From: Legionellaceae bacterium
Lineage (GTDB): Bacteria > Pseudomonadota > Gammaproteobacteria > Legionellales > Legionellaceae
Reading direction: 5' to 3'
Length of the DNA: 42,696 bases
Assembly: GCA_947477015.1 (NCBI GenBank)
Contig: CANJSM010000007.1
Location: 1-42,696 of the forward strand
Under the pieces are notes generated by a model, which saw only the letters and a list, made by a program, of their open reading frames with translations, had not been told where the DNA came from and made no database searches. A program made the translations under genes and the position numbers. Shown here one piece after another: positions 10,219 through 17,737 of this stretch (the stretch's first letter is position 1; the number at the start of each line of letters is the position of its first letter).

Positions 10219-10440
10219 CTAGTTTTTATCTCGGAATATAATTCGGCCTTTGGTTAAATCATAAGGTGTTAATTCAACTTTGACTTTATCGCCTGTTAAA
10301 ATTCGGATGTAATTTTTACGCATGCGTCCTGAAATATGAGCTGTAACAATGTGCCCATTTTCGAGTTCTACACGAAACATTGTGTTAGGTAGGGTGTCGA
10401 TAACTGTACCGAGCATCTCGATGTGATCTTCTTTTGCCAT
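10219..10440 (-). CDS. infA: translation initiation factor IF-1
   Basis: The 73-residue OB-fold protein is full length for IF-1 (E. coli 72). Diagnostic segments are [34 protein letters not shown] and the C-terminal [14 protein letters not shown]-1 binds the 30S A site with IF-2 and IF-3 during initiation. The ATG is preceded by GAGAGACC. It stands as a single gene on the minus strand, convergent with pmbA. Confidence 0.98.
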   Translation of the reverse strand: MAKEDHIEMLGTVIDTLPNTMFRVELENGHIVTAHISGRMRKNYIRILTGDKVKVELTPYDLTKGRIIFRDKN

Positions 10441-10547
10441 AGGTCTCTCTAATGATGAAATTTACTAAAGCACAAATAGTGCCCTAAAACGAAGGAAATG
10501 GCAATCAAGTATTCTGTGAAAGTTGCTTGTTGGCATTGTTGAGAAGT

Positions 10548-10571
10548 ACCGAACCGGCACGCCGGTTCGGT
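10548..10571. other. strong hairpin downstream of rpsT
   Basis: accgaaccggc and gccggttcggt form a perfect 11-bp inverted repeat separated by two bases. It lies between rpsT and infA, both on the minus strand. In the rpsT direction no T run follows, so it is not a classic terminator. It could be a 3'-end stabilising hairpin or a pause site. On the plus strand it is followed by tgttttcgg. Confidence 0.6.
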
Positions 10572-10603
10572 TGTTTTCGGATTAGAGTAACGGAAACGCT
10601 GGA

Positions 10604-10870
10604 TTAAGCAGCCATTGCTTTAACACGAGCACTTAGGCGGCTTTTAATTCGTGATGCTTTGTTCTTGTGCAAAAGGCCTTTGCCAGCTGCTTTATCAATG
10701 ATTGGTTGAGCTTTAGCATAAGCAGCACGTGCTACTTCTTGATCGCCTGCTTCAACTGCTTTAAGAACGTTCTTGATAAATGTACGGTACATAGAGCGCG
10801 CACTGGCGTTATGTTGACGTATTTTAATGTTTTGGCGCGCACGTTTAATCGCTGACTTAATATTTGCCAC
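10604..10870 (-). CDS. rpsT: 30S ribosomal protein S20
   Basis: The protein begins [20 protein letters not shown] and is rich in Lys, Arg and Ala, as is standard for S20. I place the start at a GTG (10870), preceded by GGAGATTGTCA, which gives 88 residues, close to E. coli S20 (87). An upstream ATG would add 16 hydrophobic residues not found in the family. A non-ATG start is known for E. coli rpsT (UUG), where it contributes to autoregulation, so the GTG here may matter in the same way. Confidence 0.95.
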   Translation of the reverse strand: MANIKSAIKRARQNIKIRQHNASARSMYRTFIKNVLKAVEAGDQEVARAAYAKAQPIIDKAAGKGLLHKNKASRIKSRLSARVKAMAA

Positions 10871-10957
10871 TGACAATCTCCGATAATTCAGGTATAAAAA
10901 AAGGATGATTTTGCACAATGCAGATCAACTTGTCAAGAGTTATGCAACTTATGTACC

Positions 10958-11155
10958 TTAATCTACGCTACATTGTTCTTCTTTTTGTTTAATCGCATGA
11001 TAAATTTCTTCACGATGAACATGGACAGAACGAGGAGCTTCTACACCAAACTTAATATTGCCATGCTCTTGAGTTTTAAATGCAACAACTTGAACTGTTT
11101 CACCGTTAACACTGAATGTGAGGGGTTCTTCAAACGGTAGCAGGATTATATTCAT
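10958..11155 (-). CDS. csrA: divergent CsrA/RsmA family RNA-binding protein
   Basis: The 65-residue protein keeps the second half of CsrA: IKFGVEAPRSVHVHREEIYHAI aligns with the usual [22 protein letters not shown] and retains the V-x-R RNA-binding residues. The first strand is atypical: MNIILLPFEEPLTFSV replaces MLILTRRVGETLMIG, so the paired arginines at positions 6-7 that contact RNA are missing. Legionellales often carry several CsrA paralogues, and this is probably a specialised one rather than the main CsrA. It may bind RNA weakly, bind a different target or act by dimer interference. It is divergent from the rpsF operon. Confidence 0.85.
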   Translation of the reverse strand: MNIILLPFEEPLTFSVNGETVQVVAFKTQEHGNIKFGVEAPRSVHVHREEIYHAIKQKEEQCSVD

Positions 11156-11379
11156 AGAAAACCTTGTTATTTTTTAATGAGTTATAACACGATTTTATTT
11201 CTGCGTGCAATTGTTTTTGTGATAGTACATCGGTCATGAGCGTCGGCGTGAGAAGCTTTCGTTCAAACGGGATAAAAATTGTTTTCCTTCTGATGCTAAA
11301 TCGGTTATTATTAGCCCGCTTATAAACCTTGCCTTACTTAACATTAAACTAAGAAGGCTATAATCCACAAGGAGTTACC

Positions 11380-11721
11380 ATGAGACATTACGAAGTTGTG
11401 TTTCTTGTACACCCTGACCAAAGCGAGCAAGTTCCTGCTATGGTTGAGCGTTACGAGGGCATCATTACTAAACACGAAGGTGTTATTCATCGCAAAGAAG
11501 ATTGGGGCCGTAGACAATTGGCTTACCCAATTAACGATGTACATAAAGCACACTACATGCTGCTTAACATTGAATGCAATCAAGAAGCGTTGGACGAATT
11601 GAAAACTGCGTTCAAATTTAACGATGCAATCATTAGAAACCTTATTCTTATTCAAAAAGAAGCGATTACTGTTGAATCGATCATGATGAAAAAAGAAAAA
11701 GAACCGCGTACAGCAGCTTAA
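11380..11721 (+). CDS. rpsF: 30S ribosomal protein S6
   Basis: The 113-residue protein starts [19 protein letters not shown] and contains [20 protein letters not shown], both classic S6 segments. S6 binds the central 16S domain with S18. It is the first gene of an operon with rpsR, a DUF2232 membrane protein and rplI. A strong AAGGAG precedes the ATG. The 224-bp gap to csrA should contain the operon promoter and possibly an S6-S18 leader element, which I could not verify by eye. Confidence 0.97.
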   Translation: MRHYEVVFLVHPDQSEQVPAMVERYEGIITKHEGVIHRKEDWGRRQLAYPINDVHKAHYMLLNIECNQEALDELKTAFKFNDAIIRNLILIQKEAITVESIMMKKEKEPRTAA

Positions 11722-11733
11722 GGAGAGACCTTC

Positions 11734-11958
11734 ATGTCAACTTATTTCCGACGTAAAAAAATGTGTCGCTTTAGTGAAGGCGCCACTGAGATCGATTATA
11801 AAGATGTAAATTTTCTAAAAAATTACATCAGCGAAACAGGTAAAATCGTTCCTTGCCGTATTACAGGTATCCAAGCTCGTTTTCAACGACGTGTTTCTAA
11901 AGCCATCAAGCAAGCTCGATTCCTTGGATTGTTGCCTTATTGCGATAGCCATAGATAA
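11734..11958 (+). CDS. rpsR: 30S ribosomal protein S18
   Basis: The 74-residue protein contains [28 protein letters not shown] and [21 protein letters not shown], all typical of S18. It partners S6 on the 30S platform. It follows rpsF by 12 bases with a GGAGAG ribosome-binding site and is translated as part of the same operon. Confidence 0.97.
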   Translation: MSTYFRRKKMCRFSEGATEIDYKDVNFLKNYISETGKIVPCRITGIQARFQRRVSKAIKQARFLGLLPYCDSHR

Positions 11959-11960
11959 TC

Positions 11961-12875
11961 ATGATGAACGTAAACGGTCTCATAAGCCAACAGGGAAAGA
12001 AGCTGCTAGACAATAATCGGCATGCCATGTTGTATGCCGTTATTCTGGCATTGATTCCTTATACTACGTGGGTTTCATTAGCTATTATTGCATTGGTCAC
12101 ATTAAAAAAAGGTTGGCGCGATGGAGCCATGTTGCTCATGCCCGTCATGACTGCCTTTTTGGCCTGCTCTGTAGCTGTGGCGCCTATCAAATTGGGAATC
12201 ATCAATACATTGCTTGCCTTTATTCCGTGTTATATAGCGGCTTGCGTGTTAGGCATGACAGCCAGTTGGCGAACCGTAGCGGGTGTTTTTTTCCTGCTGA
12301 TGTTAACCTGTGCCATCTTGTTTCAGGTATTTATGCCGGAATTTATTTCCGCTCAGTATCAGTACTTGACGGCTGCAATGAGTGAATTAAACCCTGAGGT
12401 GCTTCCAAAAGCATTGGCAAATTTTCGCGGTTCCAATCCATTGGTACTGGCTAATTATTTGTTTGGGTTGCAATTGGCGAGTTTGGTTTTATCAGCGGCG
12501 CTGCCGTTAACATTGGCACGATCCGTGCAATCTCAATTGTATTATCCTGGCGGCTACCGTCAAGAAATGCATGCATTGCGCGGCAATAAAATGGGCCTTT
12601 TGATGCTGGTACTTATGTTAGCAGCAGCCAGTCAAGGTAAGTTCATTGCGATGAATATTTTACCTTTATTGATCATGTATTTTTTGTTTGCCGGCTTGAG
12701 TGTATGTTTTTACGCTTTGGCGGGAAGAAAAATACGTGGAGCTACGTTAATACTGGTTCTGCCATTGATACTGGTGCCATTTATTATGTTACCTGTTTAC
12801 GTCATTTTGGGATCATTGGATAGTTTATTTAATTTGAGGTTTTACTTGCCAACTATTGCAGGTAAAACAACATAA
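11961..12875 (+). CDS. DUF2232 integral membrane protein
   Basis: The 304-residue protein is strongly hydrophobic with about eight predicted transmembrane segments and short loops. A DUF2232 (YybS-like) membrane protein commonly sits between rpsR and rplI in gammaproteobacteria, and its place here matches. Its biochemical function is not established. The gene begins 2 bases after the rpsR stop with two consecutive ATG codons (11961 and 11964), which suggests translational coupling, and lies 12 bases before rplI. Confidence 0.8.
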   Translation: MMNVNGLISQQGKKLLDNNRHAMLYAVILALIPYTTWVSLAIIALVTLKKGWRDGAMLLMPVMTAFLACSVAVAPIKLGIINTLLAFIPCYIAACVLGMTASWRTVAGVFFLLMLTCAILFQVFMPEFISAQYQYLTAAMSELNPEVLPKALANFRGSNPLVLANYLFGLQLASLVLSAALPLTLARSVQSQLYYPGGYRQEMHALRGNKMGLLMLVLMLAAASQGKFIAMNILPLLIMYFLFAGLSVCFYALAGRKIRGATLILVLPLILVPFIMLPVYVILGSLDSLFNLRFYLPTIAGKTT

Positions 12876-12887
12876 GGGGTTAGTAAA

Positions 12888-13337
12888 ATGCAAGTTATTT
12901 TATTGGAAAAGGTCAAAAATCTCGGGAATTTGGGTGACAAGGTTAACGTCAAACCAGGGTATGGCCGTAATTTTTTGATTCCACAAAGCAAAGCTGTGTT
13001 TGCAACAGATAAAAATGTTGAGTTATTTGAATTGCGTCGTGCGGATCTTGAGAAAAAAGCGTTACAACTATTTACCCAAGCTGAACAACGCGCATCAAAA
13101 CTTAATGACACAACTGTGGTTATTTCGGCTCAAGCCAGTGACGAAGGCAAGTTGTATGGTTCTGTTGGTCCAACAGAAATCAAAGATGCTTTGTTAGCTA
13201 AATCAGTTGAAGTGAGCAAACGTGAAATCGTGATGCCAGATGGTCCTTTGCACTCTGTTGGTCAATATGTGATTGATATCCATGTTCACAGCGATGTGAT
13301 TGCAAAGCTTCAAGTTGAAGTTGTTCCTGGTAAGTAA
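12888..13337 (+). CDS. rplI: 50S ribosomal protein L9
   Basis: The 149 residues equal E. coli L9 in length. [19 protein letters not shown] and [15 protein letters not shown] form the conserved N-terminal domain that binds 23S rRNA; a long helix and a C-terminal domain follow ([17 protein letters not shown] at the end). It is the last gene of the rpsF operon and is followed directly by an intrinsic terminator. Confidence 0.97.
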   Translation: MQVILLEKVKNLGNLGDKVNVKPGYGRNFLIPQSKAVFATDKNVELFELRRADLEKKALQLFTQAEQRASKLNDTTVVISAQASDEGKLYGSVGPTEIKDALLAKSVEVSKREIVMPDGPLHSVGQYVIDIHVHSDVIAKLQVEVVPGK

Positions 13338-13353
13338 GTGTTATTTGCTTCCA

Positions 13354-13384
13354 TAAAAAAACCTGCCTTGAGCAGGTTTTTTTA
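13354..13384 (+). terminator. intrinsic terminator after rplI
   Basis: An A-rich stretch leads into acctgc-cttga-gcaggt followed by seven T residues. Because the upstream flank is A-rich, the hairpin can also work for the convergent thioredoxin-like gene, whose stop is at 13408. Confidence 0.9.
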
Positions 13385-13407
13385 TTTGTATTGGCGTATG
13401 CCATTCC

Positions 13408-13998
13408 CTAACGGTGAATAGTCTGGCGTTCTGCATTCTCGCGGGTCCACTTGATGCTGCATCCTAAACTCGGCTGTTGATGCTCAGTATCTATGGCTTT
13501 GCCTTCTAGTAGGCCATCAAGGACATCGCGAATTGATTTTCCGGTGATCTTTATCTGATTACCTAGGCGGGAGTTATCGAGTTGCCCACGATAAACCAAC
13601 GCATGGTTTTTATCAAACACATAAAAATCAGGAGTACACTTAGCTTGATACGCCATGGCGACTTCTTGTGTTTCATCAAACAAGTAGGGGAAGGGATAGC
13701 CTAATTCGAGTGCAGTTTTTTTCATCATGTCGGGTGCATCATCTGGATAATGAGTGATGTCATTGGAATTAATTGCGACAAAGCGAATGCCTTTAGGCAT
13801 ATAATCGTGTGCAATGCGGACTAATTCTGGATTAACATGCTTGACATAAGGACAGTGATTGCAAATAAACATGATCACCGAGCCTATGTTCTTACTGTCT
13901 AGAGATAAACGAACTATTTTCCCACTGACTACATCAATCAGCGAAAAAGCTGGGCTTTGCGTGCCCAGTGGCAACATGGAGGATTGTGTTTTAGCCAT
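13408..13998 (-). CDS. thioredoxin-like (AhpC/TSA-type) redox protein
   Basis: From the ATG at 13998, which has a GGAAAG ribosome-binding site, the protein is 196 residues. An upstream in-frame start would add 20 basic residues and has less support. MFICNHCPYVKH gives a CxxC redox motif after the first strand, and KCTPDFYVFD contains the cis-Pro (Thr-Pro) loop of the thioredoxin fold. The layout matches the cytoplasmic PRX-like1 group of thioredoxin-family proteins. Disulphide or peroxide reduction is likely; the substrate is unknown. No signal peptide is seen. Confidence 0.85.
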   Translation of the reverse strand: MAKTQSSMLPLGTQSPAFSLIDVVSGKIVRLSLDSKNIGSVIMFICNHCPYVKHVNPELVRIAHDYMPKGIRFVAINSNDITHYPDDAPDMMKKTALELGYPFPYLFDETQEVAMAYQAKCTPDFYVFDKNHALVYRGQLDNSRLGNQIKITGKSIRDVLDGLLEGKAIDTEHQQPSLGCSIKWTRENAERQTIHR

Positions 13999-14215
13999 TA
14001 ATTCTTTCCTTTTTAAATACCATCGTTGCGACCTAGATGGCTTATCCAATGCTTGCAACGAGGGTGTACTGGTCCGTTCAATAAAAATCGTTAACGTCGA
14101 GACCTTAATTTATCACTATTTTAGTCGATCAGGTTGAGCGCAACAAGCTGTTTTAATTTTTCAATATACCCTCATTTGCGACCCCCTCAAACCAAACATA
14201 ACCCTCAAGCCAAAC

Positions 14216-14242
14216 GTCATCCTGAATGCAGTGAAGGATCCC
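14216..14242. repeat. degenerate GTCATCCTGA-type repeat
   Basis: The segment reads cgtcatcctgaatgcagtga then aggatccc. It resembles the dispersed bacterial repeat type in which gtcatcctgaacg...aggat forms a hairpin. A related but imperfect form (tgaacgcagtgagg) occurs near 27079-27092. I cannot tell whether either copy is active. Confidence 0.45.
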
Positions 14243-14296
14243 CTGAATGAGAGACAAATCTAGGGCGTGTTGACAATTCATCTTCCGAAGGCCTAA

Positions 14297-14319
14297 GTCC
14301 CGCGACTTGCTCGCGGGAC
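14297..14319. repeat. GC-rich palindrome gtcccgcga/tcgcgggac
   Basis: A perfect 9-bp inverted repeat surrounds the loop cttgc and is followed by gtcg. The arms resemble the palindrome at 10167-10187. It is probably a member of a second dispersed palindrome family rather than a terminator, as no gene ends here and no T run follows. Confidence 0.65.
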
Positions 14320-14505
14320 GTCGAGATCTGAAATGTCAAAAAGCCCTAGTCCAAACGACGCAAGAGGTGATAATTCCCCATATTATTATAATTTATTTAT
14401 CTTTTGTGCTCTTTTGGTATGTAATGTGACCAATATTCGATCTTGTTTGCTTTGATTAAGATCTTAAACAATATACATACAACACCCCAAACAAGGAGGT
14501 TTGTC

Positions 14506-14613
14506 ATGCAGTTTATTAATTTTATCAGTCTATTCCAGCTCGGCGCCTATTTTTTAATTCAGCTTCTCCCAAAACCCATTCAAAGGCTCGTCACTCTAAG
14601 CACTCTTCTTTAA
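14506..14613 (+). CDS. 35-residue hydrophobic small ORF, possibly a gene remnant
   Basis: An ATG preceded by AAGGAGG at ideal spacing opens a 35-codon frame rich in Leu, Phe and Ile, ending in TAA. The frame is identical to that of the asparagine-synthetase-like fragment beginning at 14620, with only TAA-TCA-CGC between them. It could be an expressed small membrane peptide or the leftover start of a deleted gene. It lacks the leader features of a lasso-peptide precursor. Confidence 0.35.
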   Translation: MQFINFISLFQLGAYFLIQLLPKPIQRLVTLSTLL

Positions 14614-14619
14614 TCACGC

Positions 14620-15135
14620 TTGCATACAGCGCGCTATGATCGATCGTGGATTAAATTTATACTCCGAGAAGGGCTTATGCCTTTGTTGCCGGGTGCTTTG
14701 CAAGCTCACAATGGGGTTGTCCATGATGATCAAGGTGCTCCGGTGCAATTTAGTTATCCGTATAATGATAAACGCATGCTGGAGTTTTGTTTGGCGCTAC
14801 CTGGGGATTTAAAAGTTCGCGAGGGTTACAAGCGCTACTCTATACGAGGTGGCATGCGGGGTTTAATGCCTGATGAACTGCGCTTTAGAACAACCAAAGA
14901 GCCATTTTCACCCGATTATCATGACCGTTTTAATCGACAATTGGATACAGCGCGTCACTTTGTGTCGCAAGCTGTGAAAACACCGTTGATTAACAGCATT
15001 TTGGATATTCCAAAACTTGAGCAAGCACTTGCTTTCACGATGCAAACGAATCGATGCAATACGAAACGAGATTTTAGTTCAATGCACACCATTCCAATGG
15101 CTGTGTATTTGATGGCGTTTTTAGGGACGTTTTAA
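14620..15135 (+). pseudogene. C-terminal fragment of asparagine-synthetase-like protein
   Basis: The 171 readable residues match the C-terminal end of the asparagine-synthetase (amidoligase) domain: YPYNDKRMLEFCLALPGDLK, GYKRYSIRGGMRGLMPDELR and TTKEPFSPDYHDRF. Full-length family members have about 500-650 residues with an N-terminal glutaminase domain and an ATP-binding SGGxDS motif, both absent here. The C-terminal style resembles AsnB-like enzymes of lasso-peptide and exopolysaccharide clusters more than housekeeping AsnB. The fragment is in frame with the small ORF upstream. Loss of the catalytic part makes it a pseudogene. Confidence 0.75.
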
Positions 15136-15176
15136 TCATTATTTTCCGAGGTAGTTGAGTACATACATTAGTTTAT

Positions 15177-15998
15177 TTAGAAAGAATCTTGCGTGGCCTG
15201 AGTGATGATTTTCTTGATTTCAGGTGCAATATTCGGAAACGTCTTATTAAACGCAGTAACTGCATCTTCAGGGCTTGATGCTAGGATGATGCGAGTGATG
15301 GCTGCTAAAAAACACCCAGGATCGATTGCATTTGATTGGATTAGAGTTTCATTTGCTTCAGTTATCTGGCCTTGCAATGCATGGATCAAAGCTATCCCTC
15401 CCCAGCCATCGGCGGCCGATGCATCGATTTTGATGGCTTGTTGATAGCTGAATTGGGCTTTCTCCACATTGTTTTGTAATAAATGGCACCATCCCGCGCA
15501 AATCCAGCTGTCATAAAAGTTTGGGTGGATTGTCGTTGTTTTTGCAAAGGCTTGTTCGGCTGCTGGGAAGTTCATGTGACGCATCTGCGTTGTACCGAGT
15601 ACAAACCAAAGGCGTGAATCCAATGGACGAATTTTAATTAGCGCATCGATGTCATCAATGGCGGCGTTATTGTCTAGCGCTTGCAAGAGCAATCGAGTTA
15701 ATTGGGCTTCGTAATTCGTTGAGTCTATTGAGAGTGCTTGTTTAGAGAAAACATCGGCTTTGACGGCATCTTGGTTGTCAAAATATAACAGTGATAAGAG
15801 GCCTGTGATCTCAGGACTTGATTGGTGATTGCGGTTTAGTGCTTCTAATACACGAATGGCTTCGGGTATTTGTTGTTGATGATGAAGAATGTGAGCGTTT
15901 AATAAACCCGTCGTGAGTAATAAATGGGGGTTGGTTTGGTCTTGAGCTAGATAAGCCATGTAACGGTCTAGTTTCTCTTGGAGTGAGGCAATAGTCAT
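15177..15998 (-). CDS. TPR protein at the end of the flagellar operon
   Basis: The 273-residue protein consists of tetratricopeptide-like helical pairs, with clear units at residues about 125-160 (PLDSRLWFVLGTTQMRHMNF), 160-195 (PNFYDSWICAGWCHLLQNN) and 195-230 (ASAADGWGGIALIHALQGQ). No signal peptide is seen. It starts 13 bases after the fliP stop and is the last gene of the operon, so a cytoplasmic chaperone or scaffold for the export system is plausible, as with TPR chaperones of type III secretion. Specific family membership is not recognised. Confidence 0.7.
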   Translation of the reverse strand: MTIASLQEKLDRYMAYLAQDQTNPHLLLTTGLLNAHILHHQQQIPEAIRVLEALNRNHQSSPEITGLLSLLYFDNQDAVKADVFSKQALSIDSTNYEAQLTRLLLQALDNNAAIDDIDALIKIRPLDSRLWFVLGTTQMRHMNFPAAEQAFAKTTTIHPNFYDSWICAGWCHLLQNNVEKAQFSYQQAIKIDASAADGWGGIALIHALQGQITEANETLIQSNAIDPGCFLAAITRIILASSPEDAVTAFNKTFPNIAPEIKKIITQATQDSF

Positions 15999-16011
15999 GT
16001 TTTGTCCTTAA

Positions 16012-16773
16012 TCATTTAAAACTGGTCACTAATGCTTGCACCACCAAATCAAACCCGTCAATTAACACAAACAGCAATAGTTTAATGGGTAGAGAAATGG
16101 TCATCGGTGGCATCATCATCATGCCCATGGTCATTAATATTCCTGACACAATCAAATCAACCAGTAAAAATGGCAAAAAAATCATGAAGCCGATTTGAAA
16201 AGCGGTTTGCAGTTCACTGAGCAAAAAAGCTGGAATCAGTTGATAAAACTGGATGTCTTCGGCTCGAGAGGGTATCGGTTCTTTCGCCAATTGCCAAATT
16301 AATTTTAAATCTTTTTCGTGTGTTTGTTTTAACATAAATTGCCGCAAGGGGGCGGCTGCTTTTTCTAGGGCGAGCTCACTACTGATCTGTTTAGTTTGAT
16401 ACGGTATATAAGCGGTGTCATGAATGGTTTTCACCACGGGCATCATGGTAAACAGTGTTAAAAACAGGGCTAAACTGATGATGACGGTGTTGGGTGGTGT
16501 TTGTTGCAGTCCCAAGGCGGATCTTAACATGGATAACACGATGACGATGCGAGTAAAGGAAGACAGCATGATTAAAATACTGGGTGCTAAGCTTAAGACA
16601 GTAAGGACCGCAAAGGCTTGAAGTGCAGGCGACACGGTGTCGTGGTCGAAACGAATTGCTCCAAAGAGCGTGTCTGGATTCGCGGATAGACACAGGCTAG
16701 GTATTAGAATGAGCACCAATGAGTGTATTATTCTAAACTGGCGCATGCCGAGCCTCATCGGTGACGTTATCAT
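16012..16773 (-). CDS. fliP: flagellar export-gate protein FliP
   Basis: FliP (SctR family) forms the core of the type III export gate. From the ATG at 16773 (GAGGTGACCGG ribosome-binding site, ATGA overlap with fliN) it has 253 residues, near the E. coli length of 245. There is a signal-peptide-like start, the SFTRIVIVLSMLRSALGLQQ signature at residues about 72-91, and transmembrane pairs ending in LLVDLIVSGILMTMGMMMM and LLLFVLIDGFDLVVQAL. The partners FliQ, FliR, FlhA and FlhB are not in this window. Confidence 0.95.
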   Translation of the reverse strand: MITSPMRLGMRQFRIIHSLVLILIPSLCLSANPDTLFGAIRFDHDTVSPALQAFAVLTVLSLAPSILIMLSSFTRIVIVLSMLRSALGLQQTPPNTVIISLALFLTLFTMMPVVKTIHDTAYIPYQTKQISSELALEKAAAPLRQFMLKQTHEKDLKLIWQLAKEPIPSRAEDIQFYQLIPAFLLSELQTAFQIGFMIFLPFLLVDLIVSGILMTMGMMMMPPMTISLPIKLLLFVLIDGFDLVVQALVTSFK

Positions 16774-17072
16774 CCGGTCACCTCTGTAATTTGTATCGCA
16801 AAGCAATCCTCATAACTCATCAATTCACCTCGAGCAATCACTTGATCATTTAAGACGATATCCACGGGCTCGTGTGTTTTTTGTCGTAGTGGCAGGCATT
16901 CACCTTGCTTTAGTTCACGAAGTTCATTGATGCTTAGTGTCAAAGTGCCTAAACGAACCAGACATTCGACTTCAATATCACCCACCAAATCGAGGTAATT
17001 GTCTGAAATAGGTTGACCGTTCGCCGAAGGCTGTTGTTCCAACAAGGTAATTTTTTTTGCAGTAATAGTCAT
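16770..17072 (-). CDS. fliN: flagellar switch/C-ring protein FliN (SpoA domain)
   Basis: The 100-residue protein carries one SpoA domain: DIEVECLVRLGTLTLSINEL, then LPLRQKTHEPVDIVLNDQVI and ARGELM. It is shorter than E. coli FliN (137) through a reduced N terminus. FliN builds the lower C-ring and docks FliH-ATPase complexes. Start and stop codons overlap its neighbours by ATGA on both sides, indicating translational coupling. Confidence 0.9.
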   Translation of the reverse strand: MTITAKKITLLEQQPSANGQPISDNYLDLVGDIEVECLVRLGTLTLSINELRELKQGECLPLRQKTHEPVDIVLNDQVIARGELMSYEDCFAIQITEVTG

Positions 17073-17737
17073 GTGATTCTCGTTGTTTTGATGGTTTTAA
17101 AAGAATTTAATTCACCCATCTCTACGTCACAAACGTGTTGTTGATGGTGAGATAAGTACGCAGGCTTTGTAAGAGCGTGGTCAGTGGTAATCAGGTCGCC
17201 AACGTTTAAACGAACCAAGTCTGCTAGTTTTAAGGCTAGGGGTGTTAATTCGACCGTTAAATCGATGTGTTGCTTTGCTAAGGCGTGATGCAGAGTAGCA
17301 ACTGGTTTTTTGACCGTTTCTTCGGATGGCAAGTTATTTAGTACCCATTGAGGATTTAGATAAAAGATCGCATGATGTTCAGCGCACAATAGGGTTAGCG
17401 TCAGCGATGGGGTTCCGATGTAAAACCAGTCTTTTTGCGGCTCGGGTGATTGTGAGCCGAACCATTGGGTTAACAGTTCGGCTAAGAGCTCTTCTGCGTG
17501 AGCGTCGAAACAACTGGATTGGTCCCCAAAAAGGCTGTGTTTGATTAGCGATAAACGCGTTGTTTGGGTGTTTGCCCTGTGGGGGTCTAGAGTTGTTGGG
17601 CCTAGGCCCAACCTACAGGTCAATGGCAACATGGCGTGGGTATTGTTCCAGTTTTCTAGTGCTAACTCGAGTTTTTTTTGTAACTTGGTTAACTCAAGTT
17701 GATTGATCAATCGATAGGGTTTGAAGACCTGTTTCAT
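17069..17737 (-). CDS. fliM: short FliM/SctQ-like C-ring protein
   Basis: At 222 residues this is far shorter than E. coli FliM (334). The C-terminal third (residues about 150-210) resembles a SpoA domain, with HIDLTVELTPLALKLADLVR and LNVGDLITTDHALTKPAYL. The canonical N-terminal CheY-binding motif (EIDALL type) is absent, and the middle domain is hard to recognise. Position before fliN supports FliM. The architecture is closer to SctQ of injectisomes, so coupling to chemotaxis is doubtful. A REP-like palindrome lies inside the frame and encodes residues 42-48 (RLGLGPT). It is coupled to flgE by a TAATG overlap. Confidence 0.72.
   Translation of the reverse strand: MKQVFKPYRLINQLELTKLQKKLELALENWNNTHAMLPLTCRLGLGPTTLDPHRANTQTTRLSLIKHSLFGDQSSCFDAHAEELLAELLTQWFGSQSPEPQKDWFYIGTPSLTLTLLCAEHHAIFYLNPQWVLNNLPSEETVKKPVATLHHALAKQHIDLTVELTPLALKLADLVRLNVGDLITTDHALTKPAYLSHHQQHVCDVEMGELNSFKTIKTTRIT
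17595..17612. repeat. REP-like palindrome, copy 3, inside fliM
   Basis: gttgggcctaggcccaac is a perfect 18-base palindrome followed by ctac. It lies entirely inside the fliM reading frame without breaking it, encoding RLGLGPT on the minus strand. Same family as 242-259. Confidence 0.85.

Larger units (their letters stand above)
14059..14505. other. non-coding region with degenerate palindromic repeats
   Basis: About 450 bases without a convincing gene separate the thioredoxin-like gene from an asparagine-synthetase remnant. It holds a degenerate repeat (14216-14242) and a perfect GC-rich palindrome (14297-14319). The end of the region is A+T-rich and carries the strong ribosome-binding sequence AAGGAGG just before 14506. 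It looks like decaying sequence colonised by repeats. Confidence 0.5.

Noticed and set aside
11359-11364. TATAAT just before rpsF as a -10 element
   Set aside because: It lies only 15 bases before the start codon and overlaps the space needed for the ribosome-binding site, so a transcript starting there would have almost no leader.
14506-14613. Lasso-peptide precursor next to an amidoligase fragment
   Set aside because: The 35-residue peptide has no leader-core organisation or conserved Thr before a Gly/Ala core, no B-protein gene is present, and the amidoligase is truncated.
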